Assembly (NCBI RefSeq): GCF_011039085.1
Contig: NZ_JAAKEI010000005.1
Location: 1 to 64,000, forward strand
DNA from: Desulfovibrio sp. ZJ369
Lineage (GTDB): Bacteria > Desulfobacterota > Desulfovibrionia > Desulfovibrionales > Desulfovibrionaceae
Direction of reading: 5' to 3'
Length of the DNA stretch: 64,000 bases
A model generated the notes under the pieces. It saw only the letters and a list, made by a program, of their open reading frames with translations, was not told the DNA's origin and did not search any database. Shown here piece by piece: positions 43,919 to 53,482 of the stretch. A program made the translations under genes and the position numbers. Each line of letters opens with the position of its first letter. The stretch's first letter is position 1.

Positions 43919-45289
43919 ATGGGATTTTTTTCAGCCGTTAAAAGGATATTCGGGGGCACGCATTCGGCAGGCGTGAAATCCGAAAAAGCGCCGCGAGCCG
44001 AAGACGCGCGGCAGACGCCTGCCGCCGCGGCCGCGCCTGACAGGGCTGTAGCCGCTGCTTCCCCTGCGGCCGCAAACGACGAAGCGTTGACGCTGCGCCT
44101 GCGCGAGGCCGAACCCCGGCTTTCGGTCTGGCTCGGGATCATTCTTGAGGGCGTGGATCAGGCTGGCGATCTGCTCTGGCAGCGGCTGGAGTTTTTGCTG
44201 CGCGCTCTGGACGCGCCCGCGGGCGAGGCAGCCGCCTTTGTGGCGGATTTTCAGGGCTGGCTCGCGCGCATGGAATACAGGCAGGTGGAGGAGTTCCGCT
44301 CGGAATTGCAGTACCGTCTGGCTTTGGCCCTGGATCTGGAAGACGAGGAGGATGAGCGCAACCGTTTGTTCCTGAAGATCAGCGAAGGGCTTTCGCGCAC
44401 GCGAGAGCAGTTTGCGCGCGGTCTGGACAAATTGTTTGCCGGTCACGGCGAGCTGGACGAGGCCTTTTGGGAGGAGCTTGAAGAACTCTTCATCATGGCC
44501 GACCTGGGCTACGAGGCATCTCTGGAACTGGTACAGCGCCTCAGGGAGCGGGCCCGCAGGGAAAAAGTCAGCCAGGCCGCGCAGGCGCGCGAGCTGCTCA
44601 TGGCCGAGCTGGAAGAGATTTTCCGCGCGCCGCGCCGCATCATGGCCGTAAACCCGCCGGAAGTGGTGCTGCTGATCGGGGTCAACGGCGTGGGCAAGAC
44701 CACAACCATCGCCAAGCTGGCCCATCGGGCCAGGATGCAGGGCAAAACGGTGATGATTGCCGCTGCGGACACGTTCCGGGCCGCGGCCATTGAGCAGCTT
44801 CAGGTCTGGGCGGAACGGGTGGGCGCGCTTTTTCATGCCCGCCCCGCGGGCTCGGATCCGGCCGCCGTGGCCTATGAGGCCGTGGACCGCGCGGTGAAAG
44901 AAGGCGTGGACGTGCTCTTTGTGGATACGGCCGGCCGTTTGCAGACCAAGGTCAACCTCATGGAGGAACTGACCAAGATCCGCCAGGTGCTTGGAAAGAA
45001 GCATCCCGGCGCGCCGCACCGCAGCATTTTGGTCATTGACGCCACCACGGGGCAAAATGCCCTTTCACAGACCAAACTCTTCAAGGAAGCCGCGGGCGTG
45101 GACGAGCTGATCCTGACCAAGCTGGACGGCACGGCCAAGGGCGGGGTGGCCATTGCCGTGGCCATGCAGTATCATCTGCCGATCAGCTTCGTGGGCCTGG
45201 GCGAAAAGCTGGAGGATCTGCGCCCCTTCAACGGCGCGGATTACGCCCGCGCCTTGCTGGGGCAGCCGGGCGGCGGGGGTCGCGCCTGA
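43919..45289 (+). CDS. ftsY: Signal recognition particle receptor FtsY
   Basis: 456 aa. An acidic/Ala-rich N-terminal A domain opens with the membrane-targeting helix GFFSAVKRIFGG. The NG domain has G1 GVNGVGKTTTIAKLA, the insertion-box DTFRAAAIEQLQVW, G3 DTAGR and G4 TKLDGTAKGG. Docks SRP-ribosome complexes at SecYEG. AAGGAG precedes the ATG at 43919. It converges on the response-regulator gene, with no clear terminator between. Confidence 0.97.
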   Translation: MGFFSAVKRIFGGTHSAGVKSEKAPRAEDARQTPAAAAAPDRAVAAASPAAANDEALTLRLREAEPRLSVWLGIILEGVDQAGDLLWQRLEFLLRALDAPAGEAAAFVADFQGWLARMEYRQVEEFRSELQYRLALALDLEDEEDERNRLFLKISEGLSRTREQFARGLDKLFAGHGELDEAFWEELEELFIMADLGYEASLELVQRLRERARREKVSQAAQARELLMAELEEIFRAPRRIMAVNPPEVVLLIGVNGVGKTTTIAKLAHRARMQGKTVMIAAADTFRAAAIEQLQVWAERVGALFHARPAGSDPAAVAYEAVDRAVKEGVDVLFVDTAGRLQTKVNLMEELTKIRQVLGKKHPGAPHRSILVIDATTGQNALSQTKLFKEAAGVDELILTKLDGTAKGGVAIAVAMQYHLPISFVGLGEKLEDLRPFNGADYARALLGQPGGGGRA

Positions 45290-45387
45290 CGCGCCTGCGC
45301 GTCGTGAAACAGCCTCGCGGTGGACCTCCGACGATGCGTTCAGCCAGGCAGGCGTGACGGGGAGCGGCAGACAGAGCGCGACTCCGC

Positions 45388-46749
45388 TCAGCCCCTGGCT
45401 CGTTTGAGCCCGTCCCGGGCGGCCTGGAAATCGGGGCGCAGCTCCAGAGCCAGCTGAAAATACTGCGCCGCGCGCGCGCGCTCCTTGGATTGCAGGAAGA
45501 CCGCGCCGAAATTATAGGCAATGGTCGGGCTTGCGCGCGGCACATCCGGGTTGAGCTCAAGGGCCTTGAGCAGATTGGCCTTGGCCTGCAAAAAGTCCGC
45601 GCCCTCGGCAAAGGCCATGCCCACATTGTAATACAGATTCTCGTCATCGGGTGCAATTTTGATGGCCCGCTTGTATTCGCTGATCGCGTCTTTCCAGCGG
45701 CCCTGCTTGCGCAGGCTGATGCCCAACTGGTTGAAAAGCGCGATGTCGCTTTTGGAAAGAAACTTGCCCTTGACCTGCAGGCTGTTGCGCAGAAATTTTT
45801 CGGCCTTGGCCGGATCGTGATCCGCATAGATGGCGGCAATGCGTCCGGACAGCGAGCTGATGCCGGCCATGGCATCCTTGGTCACCTGGGCCACGGCCTT
45901 GTCGAACAGCTCTTCGGCTTTTTCCGACTCGCCCATGGACAGATGGATTTCACCGAGGCTCACTTTGCGGTTGACGTTGAGCGGCGAGATGCTGTCCAGT
46001 TTTTGCAGGTAGCGCAACTGCATGGCTTTGTCGCCCAGCTCGCCGTACATCTCCGCCAGGCGTTGCAAAGGCGCAAGGTAGAGCTCCGCGGAACTGGCGG
46101 CCGTTTCATAGGCGACGCGCGCTTTGTCATACTCCCGCAAAGCGCGCTGCGTGTCGCCGATGACCAGGTAGGCCGCCGAGCTGTCGGGCTTGAACTCAAG
46201 GATTTTCTGGCAGGCGGCCAGCGCTTCGGGATAGCGCTTTTGCGCCAGCAGTTCCTTGGCCTTGTCAATGGCCTGGCCAAGCTTGCTTTGGGGCTTGAGC
46301 GTAAAAGCCATTTTTTCGATCAGCGTATTGGCTGAAACGGGCTTGGCGATAAAGTTGTCCGCGCCCACCTCGTGCAGGAGCATGAGCCTGTCCCGCTGCA
46401 CGTCTGTGGTCAGAACAATGATACGCAGCTTAGTGTAGGCCTGCTTGATCTGATTGACCAGAAAACTGAGATCCTGGCCGCCCATTTTTCGTTCCAGAAA
46501 AAGGATCGGGGTCGGATGCCTGGGCGTCACCTCCCTGAGAACGCGCAGCAATTGGTGAGGATCCAAAAGAGCGGTGAGCATGTTCGGGGAGGAGAGGCCC
46601 AGTTCCTTGGCCAGAGTCAGGCGCAACTGGGTGGAAAAAGCCTGATCGTCGCTCAGAACAATGACATGTCCGTTTTCTTTGGACATATAGTTGATGACCG
46701 TATCCTCATACGAATTCTGCTTCGCCTTTTGGGCGTGATCGAGAGGCAT
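45388..46749 (-). CDS. Response-regulator-like protein: pseudo-receiver plus TPR repeats
   Basis: 453 aa. Residues about 27-150 form a CheY-like receiver: acidic pair Asp34-Asp35, Thr114/Thr115, Lys136 before Pro. The phospho-acceptor position is Glu86 (ILFLERKMGG) instead of Asp. Residues 160-453 are tetratricopeptide repeats (ALAACQKILEFKPDSSAAYLVIGD, AISEYKRAIKIAPDDENLYYNVG, AAQYFQLALELRPDFQAARDG). There is no DNA-binding or enzymatic output domain, so it probably signals by protein contact. GGAG precedes the ATG at 46749. The promoter is at 47028-47056, leaving a leader of about 270 bases. Confidence 0.88.
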   Translation of the reverse strand: MPLDHAQKAKQNSYEDTVINYMSKENGHVIVLSDDQAFSTQLRLTLAKELGLSSPNMLTALLDPHQLLRVLREVTPRHPTPILFLERKMGGQDLSFLVNQIKQAYTKLRIIVLTTDVQRDRLMLLHEVGADNFIAKPVSANTLIEKMAFTLKPQSKLGQAIDKAKELLAQKRYPEALAACQKILEFKPDSSAAYLVIGDTQRALREYDKARVAYETAASSAELYLAPLQRLAEMYGELGDKAMQLRYLQKLDSISPLNVNRKVSLGEIHLSMGESEKAEELFDKAVAQVTKDAMAGISSLSGRIAAIYADHDPAKAEKFLRNSLQVKGKFLSKSDIALFNQLGISLRKQGRWKDAISEYKRAIKIAPDDENLYYNVGMAFAEGADFLQAKANLLKALELNPDVPRASPTIAYNFGAVFLQSKERARAAQYFQLALELRPDFQAARDGLKRARG

Positions 46750-47027
46750 GACGACTCCTGCTGTCGCGGACAGAACAATCGCCGGCTGATAGACGTTACG
46801 AAAATTTCGGCGGGCAGGCCCGCGGCCGCCAGGGACGCTGCGCCTGCCTCCAGAACGATTGAAACGCGGCGCTGCGGCCAGCACGCGCCACAATGCCCGG
46901 CGGCAGGCTGCGCGGATTACCGGACTGCCTGGCAAAATGCGCGCTGGAAGCGTCCGGAGTCTGTTGACGACAAACTGCTGCGCCAGGGAGAAAAAAGTGC
47001 GGACAATTTGGCTGAAATAATCAAATT

Positions 47028-47056
47028 TTTATAGGCGCGGGCGTTGGGCATGTCAA
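47028..47056 (-). promoter_or_regulatory. Strong sigma-70 promoter for the TPR response-regulator gene
   Basis: Minus-strand TTGACA (47056-47051), exactly 17 bases of spacer, and TATAAA (47033-47028). This is the best promoter match in the window. Confidence 0.8.
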
Positions 47057-47075
47057 GAAATCCCGCGCCGTGTTC

Positions 47076-47106
47076 CAGGGCTGACGCAGCGTATGCTTCC
47101 GCCCTG
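47076..47106. repeat. CAGGGC...GCCCTG hairpin (E2)
   Basis: CAGGGCTGACGCA then GCGTATGCTTCC then GCCCTG; shares its left half and end with the hairpin at 32930-32960. Confidence 0.5.
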
Positions 47107-47221
47107 CGCCTTGTTCAGACGCGTCCTCATGTGCCGGGCGGGCACGGCAGGGCAGAACAAGACTGTCTGCAAGTCTTGTCCGGCAAGCTGGTGATGGAAA
47201 GCAAATTTTTTTGGCAAAAGC

Positions 47222-47250
47222 TTGACGGCCGCGCTGCTTTTGGCTACAAA
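47222..47250 (+). promoter_or_regulatory. Candidate promoter of the S10 ribosomal operon
   Basis: TTGACG (47222-47227), a 17-base spacer, then TACAAA (47245-47250), 560 bases upstream of rpsJ. No better match was seen closer to rpsJ. Confidence 0.45.
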
Positions 47251-47809
47251 AATCCTCGCCCCAATGTATTTCTCTTTAAAAAGGGCATTCCCTGGACGGC
47301 AGGGAAGGACAGGTCGAGCCTGTCCTGCTGCGCCCCGAAGCGGTTTGGATGCCTCTGGCTCCATACGCCGCTCACGGGCTTTGACATTCGCAGGCGTTGC
47401 CAAATGCCGGAAAATGTCGAGCCGTTCCAGCCCGAAGACGGACCCCACCGCAAGGCCGCAAGGCCGGCGAGTGACCCAGGGCTGTAAGGTAGGGGGGTAA
47501 ACCCCATTTGGTGACCCTGCGGGACCGCCTCGCCGCCGTATTCTTGCGGCGGCATGGCCTGGGCTGCGCCGGGGAGCGTCACACGGATGATGCGGGAGCG
47601 CTCAGGCCTCCACTATCTTCCGAATTTCCCGCCAGCCGGGTGTGATGCGCGCGTTTTCGCGCAGCCCCTTATGCAGTCCTTGATACGTCGTTCCGTCAGG
47701 GTGAGGTCGGCCTTCGGGCATGTCTTATGGCCCGCGTATGCTGTGAAGGAACCCGCGCCAATCCGGCCATGTGGCCCCGCGGGATGTTTTTGCAAACGGA
47801 GTAGGCACA
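47251..47809 (+). other. Long structured leader of the S10 operon; no gene seen
   Basis: Contains adjacent hairpins TTCCCT/AGGGAA (47288-47306) and AGGACAGG/CCTGTCCT (47306-47326), a GGGG-TAAA-CCCC hairpin near 47490-47503, and a GC-rich hairpin near 47528-47550. A 147-codon ORF (47044-47487) spans its first part, but it has no recognisable family, begins upstream of the candidate promoter and is unlikely to be real. It does not look like RNase P RNA, tmRNA or SRP RNA. Confidence 0.45.
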
Positions 47810-48127
47810 ATGACGACAGTTAGCAGCGATCGCATTCGGATCAAGCTCAAAGCCTACGATTACCGCATCCTGGACAAAGCCGTTGCGGAAATCGTGGATA
47901 CGGCGCGCAATACCGGTGCCGGCGTGGCGGGGCCCATTCCCCTGCCCACCAACATTCACAAGTACACCGTGCAGCGTTCCGTGCATGTGGACAAAAAGTC
48001 TCGTGAGCAGTTTGAAATGCGCATCCACAAGCGGCTCATGGATATCCTGGAACCCACGCAGCAGACCGTCGACGCGCTGGGCAAGCTCTCCTTGCCCGCC
48101 GGTGTGGACGTGGAAATCAAGCTCTAG
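47810..48127 (+). CDS. rpsJ: Ribosomal protein S10
   Basis: 105 aa, 30S protein that also acts in transcription antitermination as Nus[15 protein letters not shown] and the [17 protein letters not shown] loop are diagnostic. The ATG at 47810 has CGGAG upstream. It is the first gene of the ribosomal supercluster; the str genes (rpsL, rpsG, fusA, tuf) are not upstream. Confidence 0.98.
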   Translation: MTTVSSDRIRIKLKAYDYRILDKAVAEIVDTARNTGAGVAGPIPLPTNIHKYTVQRSVHVDKKSREQFEMRIHKRLMDILEPTQQTVDALGKLSLPAGVDVEIKL

Positions 48128-48139
48128 CGAGAGGCAGTC

Positions 48140-48769
48140 ATGGCTGAGAAAATGGGAATTTTGGGTCGCAAGCTTGGTATGACCCGCGTCTTTGCCGGCG
48201 ACGGCGCCGCAGTGGCCGTCACGGTGATTGAGGCCGGGCCCTGCCCCGTCACCCAGGTGAAAACCGTGCAAACGGACGGCTACAACGCTTTGCAGATCGC
48301 GCTGACCGCGGCCAGGGAAAAGCATGTCACCAAGCCTCTGCAGGGGCATTTTGCCAAGGCCGGCAAAGGGCTTTTTCGTCATCTGCATGAAATCCGCCTT
48401 AACGGCGAGCCTGAGCAGCAGCTTGGCCAGGAGCTCACGGTGGCCATGTTTGCCGCGGGCGAAGTGGTCAAGGTGACCGGCAAAAGCGTGGGCAAAGGCT
48501 ACCAGGGGCGCATGCGCCGCTGGAATTTTGCCGGCTCCAAGGATACGCACGGCTGCGAAAAGGTGCACCGCAACAACGGCTCGGTGGGCAACAACACCTT
48601 CCCCGGCCACGTCTTCAAGGGACGCAAGATGGCGGGCCATTGGGGCAATGAAACCGTGACGGAAACGGGCCTTCTGATTGTTGACGTGCGTCCCGAGGAC
48701 AACGTCATTCTGGTCAAAGGTTCCGTGCCCGGCCCCAAGAACGGGCTGGTGCTGATCCGCAAGCAGTAG
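48140..48769 (+). CDS. rplC: Ribosomal protein L3
   Basis: 209 aa, 50S protein that nucleates 23S assembly. It opens [13 protein letters not shown]; the central loop near the peptidyl transferase centre is intact, including [15 protein letters not shown] and the methylatable Gln context. It starts 12 bases after rpsJ. Confidence 0.98.
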   Translation: MAEKMGILGRKLGMTRVFAGDGAAVAVTVIEAGPCPVTQVKTVQTDGYNALQIALTAAREKHVTKPLQGHFAKAGKGLFRHLHEIRLNGEPEQQLGQELTVAMFAAGEVVKVTGKSVGKGYQGRMRRWNFAGSKDTHGCEKVHRNNGSVGNNTFPGHVFKGRKMAGHWGNETVTETGLLIVDVRPEDNVILVKGSVPGPKNGLVLIRKQ

Positions 48770-48779
48770 GGGAAGCGAC

Positions 48780-49412
48780 ATGGCTACCGTGAAAGTATAT
48801 GACCAGAACAAACAGGAAAGCGGCGAGTTGACGCTGGCTCCCGACGTGTTCGAGATCGAGGTGAGGCCGGAAATCCTCAACCTCGTGGTGCGGGCTCAGA
48901 TGGCGGCCAGGCGCGCCGGCACGCACAACGCCAAAACCCGGGCCTTTGTCTCCGGCGGCGGCGTGAAGCCCTGGAAGCAGAAGGGCACCGGCCGCGCGCG
49001 TTCGGGCTCCAACCGTTCGCCCGTCTGGCGCGGCGGCGCGATCATCTTCGGACCCAGCCCCCGTGACTACGCCTTCAAGGTGAACAGCAAAGTGCGTTCC
49101 CTGGCCCTCAAGATGGCTCTCTCAAGCCGTCTGGCCGGCGATAGCCTGCTGGTGGTCAAGGCCATTGAGTTGCCTGAAGCCAAGACCAGGCATTTTGCCA
49201 GGGTGGCCGGCGCTCTGGGGCTGGACAAGGCGCTGATCGTGGCCCCCGAGGAAAACAGCGTGCTGATCCGTTCGGCCCGCAATATTCCGGGGTTGACACT
49301 GACCACGCCCGATCGCCTGAGCGTGCTGGAAATCCTCAAGCACAAGCAGCTTGTGCTTCTGGAAGAGGCTGTGGCGCCGGTGCAGGCGCGTTTCGCCAAG
49401 AAGGGGGCTTAA
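48780..49412 (+). CDS. rplD: Ribosomal protein L4
   Basis: 210 aa. The tunnel-lining extension is recognised by KPWKQKGTGRARSGSNRSP and WRGGAIIFGPSPRDY. In many bacteria L4 represses its own S10 operon; the long leader before rpsJ is a candidate site (inference). Confidence 0.98.
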   Translation: MATVKVYDQNKQESGELTLAPDVFEIEVRPEILNLVVRAQMAARRAGTHNAKTRAFVSGGGVKPWKQKGTGRARSGSNRSPVWRGGAIIFGPSPRDYAFKVNSKVRSLALKMALSSRLAGDSLLVVKAIELPEAKTRHFARVAGALGLDKALIVAPEENSVLIRSARNIPGLTLTTPDRLSVLEILKHKQLVLLEEAVAPVQARFAKKGA

Positions 49413-49413
49413 G

Positions 49414-49704
49414 ATGGAAATCACCTCTGTTTTGCTCAAGCCTCTGCTGACGGAAAAAACGACCCTGCTCAAGGACACGGTGCAGCAGGTGGCTTTTTAT
49501 GTCCACCCCGGGGCCAACAAGCTTGAGATCAAGCAGGCCGTGGAACAGGCTTTTGACGTGAAAGTGGAAGCGGTCAACGTAGTGCGCCGGGCTCCCTCGG
49601 ATCGGGAGCGCCAGGGCCGCGTCGTCGGCCGCAAGCCCGGCTGGAAAAAAGCGTATGTGACGCTGCGCCAGGGCGATAAAATCGAGTTCTTCGAGGGAGT
49701 GTAA
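49414..49704 (+). CDS. rplW: Ribosomal protein L23
   Basis: 96 aa. Located at the tunnel exit, where it contacts SRP and trigger factor. [13 protein letters not shown] and [19 protein letters not shown] are diagnostic. The ATG at 49414 lies one base after the rplD stop. Confidence 0.97.
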   Translation: MEITSVLLKPLLTEKTTLLKDTVQQVAFYVHPGANKLEIKQAVEQAFDVKVEAVNVVRRAPSDRERQGRVVGRKPGWKKAYVTLRQGDKIEFFEGV

Positions 49705-49706
49705 TC

Positions 49707-50555
49707 ATGGCTGTCCGCAAGCTGAAACCGACCTCCGCCGGGCGTCGCTTCCAGACGGTTTCCGACTTTGAGGAAATCACCCGGACGCGCCCTGAGAAGT
49801 CGCTCACCGAAGGCCTGTCCAAAAAGGCCGGGCGCAACAATCTGGGCCGCGTCACCAGCCGCCGTCGCGGCGGCGGCGTGAAGCGTCTGTACCGCATCAT
49901 TGATTTCAAGCGCGACAAGACCGGCGTTGAAGCCAGGGTGGCGGAAATCGAGTATGATCCCAACCGCACGGCCCGTATCGCGCTTCTGCACTATGCCGAC
50001 GGCGAAAAACGCTATATCCTCGCGCCTGTGGGCCTGAAACAGGGCGATGTGGTGATGAGCGGCGTCAACGCGCGCAACGGCGCCACGGCCGACATCAAAC
50101 CCGGCAATGCCCTGGAAATGTCGCGTATTCCCGTAGGCACGGTGATTCACAACGTGGAGCTCTCTCCCGGCAAGGGGGGGCAACTCTGCCGCGCCGCCGG
50201 AGCCTACGCGCAACTGGTGGCCAAGGAAGGCAAATACGCGCTCTTGCGCCTGCCATCGGGCGAGGTGCGCAAGGTGCTGGCCGCCTGCACGGCCACCGTG
50301 GGGCAGGTGGGCAATATCCACCACGAAAACATCTCGCTGGGCAAGGCCGGGCGCAACCGCTGGCTGGGCCGCCGGCCCCAGGTGCGCGGCGTGGCCATGA
50401 ACCCCATCGATCACCCCCTGGGCGGCGGCGAGGGCAGAAGTTCCGGCGGCCGTCATCCTGTGTCGCCGTGGGGCATGCCTGCCAAGGGGTACAAGACCCG
50501 CGACAGGAAGAAGGCCTCTTCCCGGCTGATTATCAAACGCCGCGGCCAGAAGTAG
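49707..50555 (+). CDS. rplB: Ribosomal protein L2
   Basis: 282 aa, slightly longer than the usual 274. It has [19 protein letters not shown], the [24 protein letters not shown] segment in parts, and a basic C-terminus. Required for subunit association and peptidyl transfer. It starts 2 bases after rplW. Confidence 0.98.
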   Translation: MAVRKLKPTSAGRRFQTVSDFEEITRTRPEKSLTEGLSKKAGRNNLGRVTSRRRGGGVKRLYRIIDFKRDKTGVEARVAEIEYDPNRTARIALLHYADGEKRYILAPVGLKQGDVVMSGVNARNGATADIKPGNALEMSRIPVGTVIHNVELSPGKGGQLCRAAGAYAQLVAKEGKYALLRLPSGEVRKVLAACTATVGQVGNIHHENISLGKAGRNRWLGRRPQVRGVAMNPIDHPLGGGEGRSSGGRHPVSPWGMPAKGYKTRDRKKASSRLIIKRRGQK

Positions 50556-50564
50556 GAGTAGCTC

Positions 50565-50849
50565 ATGCCGAGATCATTGAAAAAAGGGCCGTTCGTGGAC
50601 GGTCATTTGATGAAAAAGGTCGATAACGCGGTGGCCAACAACGATCGCCGTGTGCTCAAGACCTGGTCGCGCCGCTCGACCATCCTGCCGGAAATGGTGG
50701 GTCTGACCTTTGCGGTGCACAATGGCAAAAAATTCGTGCCGGTGTTCGTCACCGAAAACATGGTTGGCCACAAGATGGGCGAATTTTCGCCCACCCGGAC
50801 CTTCCACGGGCATGCCGCCGACAAAAAGGCCAAGGCCGGCAAGAAGTAG
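50565..50849 (+). CDS. rpsS: Ribosomal protein S19
   Basis: 94 aa. It begins [18 protein letters not shown] and carries [13 protein letters not shown] and [12 protein letters not shown]. Forms the head of the 30S subunit with S13, which is encoded at 59939. Confidence 0.98.
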   Translation: MPRSLKKGPFVDGHLMKKVDNAVANNDRRVLKTWSRRSTILPEMVGLTFAVHNGKKFVPVFVTENMVGHKMGEFSPTRTFHGHAADKKAKAGKK

Positions 50850-50858
50850 GGTAGAACT

Positions 50859-51197
50859 ATGGAATCGAAAGCTATTGCGAAGTTCCAGCGCGTCTCGCCG
50901 CGCAAGACCCGGCTTGTGGCCAGGAACGTGCAGGGCCTTGGGGTGGAGGATGCCATGAACATTCTGCGCTTCACCCCCAACAAGCCCGCGGGCGTGATTT
51001 ACGGCGTGCTCAAGAGCGCGCTGGCCAACGCCTCGCAACTGGGCGGCGTGGATGTGGACGCCATGGTGGTGAAGGAAGTTGTGGTCAACGAAGGCCCTTC
51101 CTGGAAGCGCTTCATGCCCCGCGCACAGGGGCGGGCCAGCAAGATTCACAAGCGCACCAGCCACGTCACCGTCATACTCGCAGAAGGGCAGGAATAG
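50859..51197 (+). CDS. rplV: Ribosomal protein L22
   Basis: 112 aa. RVSPRKTRLVARNVQG near the N-terminus and the tunnel-loop segment PRAQGRASKIHKRTSH are diagnostic; that loop is where macrolide-resistance changes occur in other species. Confidence 0.98.
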   Translation: MESKAIAKFQRVSPRKTRLVARNVQGLGVEDAMNILRFTPNKPAGVIYGVLKSALANASQLGGVDVDAMVVKEVVVNEGPSWKRFMPRAQGRASKIHKRTSHVTVILAEGQE

Positions 51198-51200
51198 GCT

Positions 51201-51842
51201 ATGGGTCAGAAAGTACATCCGTTCGGCTTCCGGCTTGGGTACAACAAGAACTGGCAGTCCCGCTGGTTCAGCAAGAAAGACTACCCTGCCTTTGTCTACG
51301 AAGACAGCAAAATCCGCGCGTTCGTCAAAAAGCTCCTCTATCATGCGGGGCTGGCCAAAATCGAGATCGAGCGCGCAGGCGGCAAGGTGCGTCTGATCCT
51401 TTCCACGGCTCGTCCCGGCATCGTGATCGGGCGCAAGGGCGCGGAAATCGAAAAATTGCGCGGGGATCTGCGTCAGAAGTTCGGGCGCGAGTTCTCCCTG
51501 GAAGTGAATGAAATCCGCCGTCCCGAAGTGGACGCCCAGCTTGTGGCCGAGAATATCGCCCAGCAGCTGGAGCGCCGCGTGGCCTTCCGGCGCGCCATGA
51601 AGCGCACCGTGTCCATGGCCCGCAAGTTCGGCGGCGAAGGCATCAAGGTGACCTGCGCCGGCCGCCTGGCCGGGGCCGAAATTGCCCGCACCGAATGGTA
51701 TCGCGACGGCCGCGTGCCCTTGCAGACCCTGCGCGCCGACATTGACTTCGGTTTTGCCGAAGCGCGCACCACCTATGGCATTATCGGCGTCAAGGTGTGG
51801 ATCTACAAGGGTGAAATCCTTGACAAAGAGGTTGAACAATAA
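51201..51842 (+). CDS. rpsC: Ribosomal protein S3
   Basis: 213 aa. KH domain seen in [18 protein letters not shown]-terminal [20 protein letters not shown]. It lines the mRNA entry channel. Its TAA stop shares the last A with the rplP ATG (TAATG). Confidence 0.98.
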   Translation: MGQKVHPFGFRLGYNKNWQSRWFSKKDYPAFVYEDSKIRAFVKKLLYHAGLAKIEIERAGGKVRLILSTARPGIVIGRKGAEIEKLRGDLRQKFGREFSLEVNEIRRPEVDAQLVAENIAQQLERRVAFRRAMKRTVSMARKFGGEGIKVTCAGRLAGAEIARTEWYRDGRVPLQTLRADIDFGFAEARTTYGIIGVKVWIYKGEILDKEVEQ

Positions 51843-52255
51843 TGCTTGCGCCCAAAAAAGTTAAATTCCGCAAGTGGCAGAAAGGCCGCTTGCGCGGGCT
51901 GGCTTCGCGCGGGTCCACCATCGCCTTCGGCGATATCGGCCTGAAGGCTGTGCAGCATGGGCATTTGTCCAGCCAGCAGATTGAGGCTGCGCGTATCGCC
52001 ATGATGCGCCACATCAAGCGCGGCGGCAAAGTCTGGATCCGCGTCTTTCCGGATCGCCCGGTCACGGCCAAGCCTTTGGAAACCCGGCAGGGTTCGGGCA
52101 AGGGCGCGCCCGTGGGCTGGTGCGCCCCGGTCAAACCCGGCCGCGTGCTCTATGAAATCAAGGGCGTCAGCCTGGATCTGGCCCGCGAGGCGCTGACCCG
52201 CGCTGCGCACAAGCTGCCCGTGAAGACCATTATTGTGGTGAGGGAGGGCCTCTGA
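51842..52255 (+). CDS. rplP: Ribosomal protein L16
   Basis: 137 aa. It opens [22 protein letters not shown] and carries [10 protein letters not shown]-like [17 protein letters not shown] with the conserved aromatic loop near the A-site tRNA. The start overlaps the rpsC stop by one base. Confidence 0.98.
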   Translation: MLAPKKVKFRKWQKGRLRGLASRGSTIAFGDIGLKAVQHGHLSSQQIEAARIAMMRHIKRGGKVWIRVFPDRPVTAKPLETRQGSGKGAPVGWCAPVKPGRVLYEIKGVSLDLAREALTRAAHKLPVKTIIVVREGL

Positions 52256-52256
52256 G

Positions 52257-52487
52257 ATGGCTGCCAAGAAAAAGAATGAAAAGGCCACCCGGGCCACGAC
52301 TGCGGAGCTGCGTTCCTTGAGCGTGGATGATTTGCGCGGCAAACTCGCCGAGCAGCGCCGGGATCTGATGAACGCCCGCTTCAAGCATGCCGCGGCGCAG
52401 CTTGAAAAGACTTCCGAGCTCAAAGCCATGCGGAAGCAGGTGGCGCGCATTGAGACCGTATTGAACGAAAAGGAACAGAGGGCCTGA
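52257..52487 (+). CDS. rpmC: Ribosomal protein L29
   Basis: 76 aa, two long helices (LSVDDLRGKLAEQRRDLMNARFKHA in parts, then ARIETVLNEKEQR). A Lys-rich N-terminal addition of about 12 residues precedes the usual start. It follows rplP by one base. Confidence 0.96.
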   Translation: MAAKKKNEKATRATTAELRSLSVDDLRGKLAEQRRDLMNARFKHAAAQLEKTSELKAMRKQVARIETVLNEKEQRA

Positions 52488-52489
52488 AG

Positions 52490-52753
52490 ATGCAAGCTCT
52501 GGAAGATCGCAAGGGCAGAATGTTGACCGGCGTTGTCGTGAGCGACAAGAACGACAAAACCATTGTCGTGCGCGTTGAAACCCTGGTCAAGCACCCTCTG
52601 CTGAAAAAGTATGTGAGGCGCCGCAAGAAGTTCACGGCACATGATCCCATGAACGAATGCGGTATGGGCGACAAGGTCAAAATCGTGGAGTTCCGCCCCA
52701 TGTCGCGCAACAAGCGCTGGCATCTGGTCTCCATCATTGAAAAAGCCGTGTAG
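52490..52753 (+). CDS. rpsQ: Ribosomal protein S17
   Basis: 87 aa OB fold. GVVVSDKNDKTIVVRVE, HPLLKKYVRRRKKFTAHDP and KIVEFRPMSRNKRW are diagnostic. Primary 16S rRNA binder. Confidence 0.98.
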   Translation: MQALEDRKGRMLTGVVVSDKNDKTIVVRVETLVKHPLLKKYVRRRKKFTAHDPMNECGMGDKVKIVEFRPMSRNKRWHLVSIIEKAV

Positions 52754-52762
52754 GGTAGTGCC

Positions 52763-53131
52763 ATGATCCAGGTAGAATCAACGCTTCAGGTGGCCGATAA
52801 TTCCGGCGCCAAAAAGGTGGCCTGCATCAAGGTGCTGGGCGGTTCGCACCGTCGTTACGCCTCGGTAGGCGACATCATTGTGGTTTCCGTCAAGGAAGCC
52901 ATGCCCCACAGCAAGGTGAAGAAGGGCGACGTGATGAAGGCCGTGATCGTGCGCACCGCCAAGGAAGTGCGGCGCATGGACGGCAGTTACATCAAGTTCG
53001 ACGGCAATGCCGCCGTGCTGCTCTCCAACCAGGGCGAGCCCGTGGGCACGCGCATCTTCGGCCCTGTGGCCCGTGAGCTGCGCGCTCAGAACTTCATGAA
53101 GATCATTTCCCTTGCCCCGGAAGTGCTGTAG
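52763..53131 (+). CDS. rplN: Ribosomal protein L14
   Basis: 122 aa. It begins [19 protein letters not shown] and contains [21 protein letters not shown] in parts and [13 protein letters not shown]. Lies at the subunit interface and binds the silencing factor RsfS. Confidence 0.98.
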   Translation: MIQVESTLQVADNSGAKKVACIKVLGGSHRRYASVGDIIVVSVKEAMPHSKVKKGDVMKAVIVRTAKEVRRMDGSYIKFDGNAAVLLSNQGEPVGTRIFGPVARELRAQNFMKIISLAPEVL

Positions 53132-53140
53132 GAGACCGTC

Positions 53141-53473
53141 ATGAAAATGTATCGCATCCGCAAGGACGACAAGGTGATGGTGATCACCGGCAAGGACGCG
53201 GGCAAAATCGGCAAGGTGCTCAAGATCCTGCGCAAAAAGGATCGCGTGCTGGTGGAAAAGACCAACATGGCCAAGCGTCATATGCGGCCCAACCCCTATG
53301 CCCAGCAACCCGGCGGCATCGTGGAGAAGGAAATGCCCCTCCACATTTCCAATGTCATGGTGGTTTGCTCTGCCTGCGGCAAGGCTACGCGCGTCGGCTA
53401 CAAGACCATCGAGTCCGAGGGCAAGCAAAAGAAAGTGCGCTTCTGTAAAAAGTGCAACGAAGTCATGGAATAA
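53141..53473 (+). CDS. rplX: Ribosomal protein L24
   Basis: 110 aa. KOW motif in [19 protein letters not shown]; two CXXC pairs at the C-terminal end (CSAC and CKKC) make a zinc-ribbon form of L24. Early 50S assembly initiator. Confidence 0.97.
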   Translation: MKMYRIRKDDKVMVITGKDAGKIGKVLKILRKKDRVLVEKTNMAKRHMRPNPYAQQPGGIVEKEMPLHISNVMVVCSACGKATRVGYKTIESEGKQKKVRFCKKCNEVME

Positions 53474-53482
53474 GGTGATACG

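Noticed and set aside
47044-47487. 147-codon ORF in the S10 leader
   Set aside because: No recognisable family, composition unlike neighbours, no clear ribosome binding site, and it starts upstream of the candidate operon promoter.
47251-47700. RNase P RNA, tmRNA, SRP RNA or cobalamin riboswitch in the S10 leader
   Set aside because: None of the universally conserved sequence signatures of these RNAs were found by eye on either strand.
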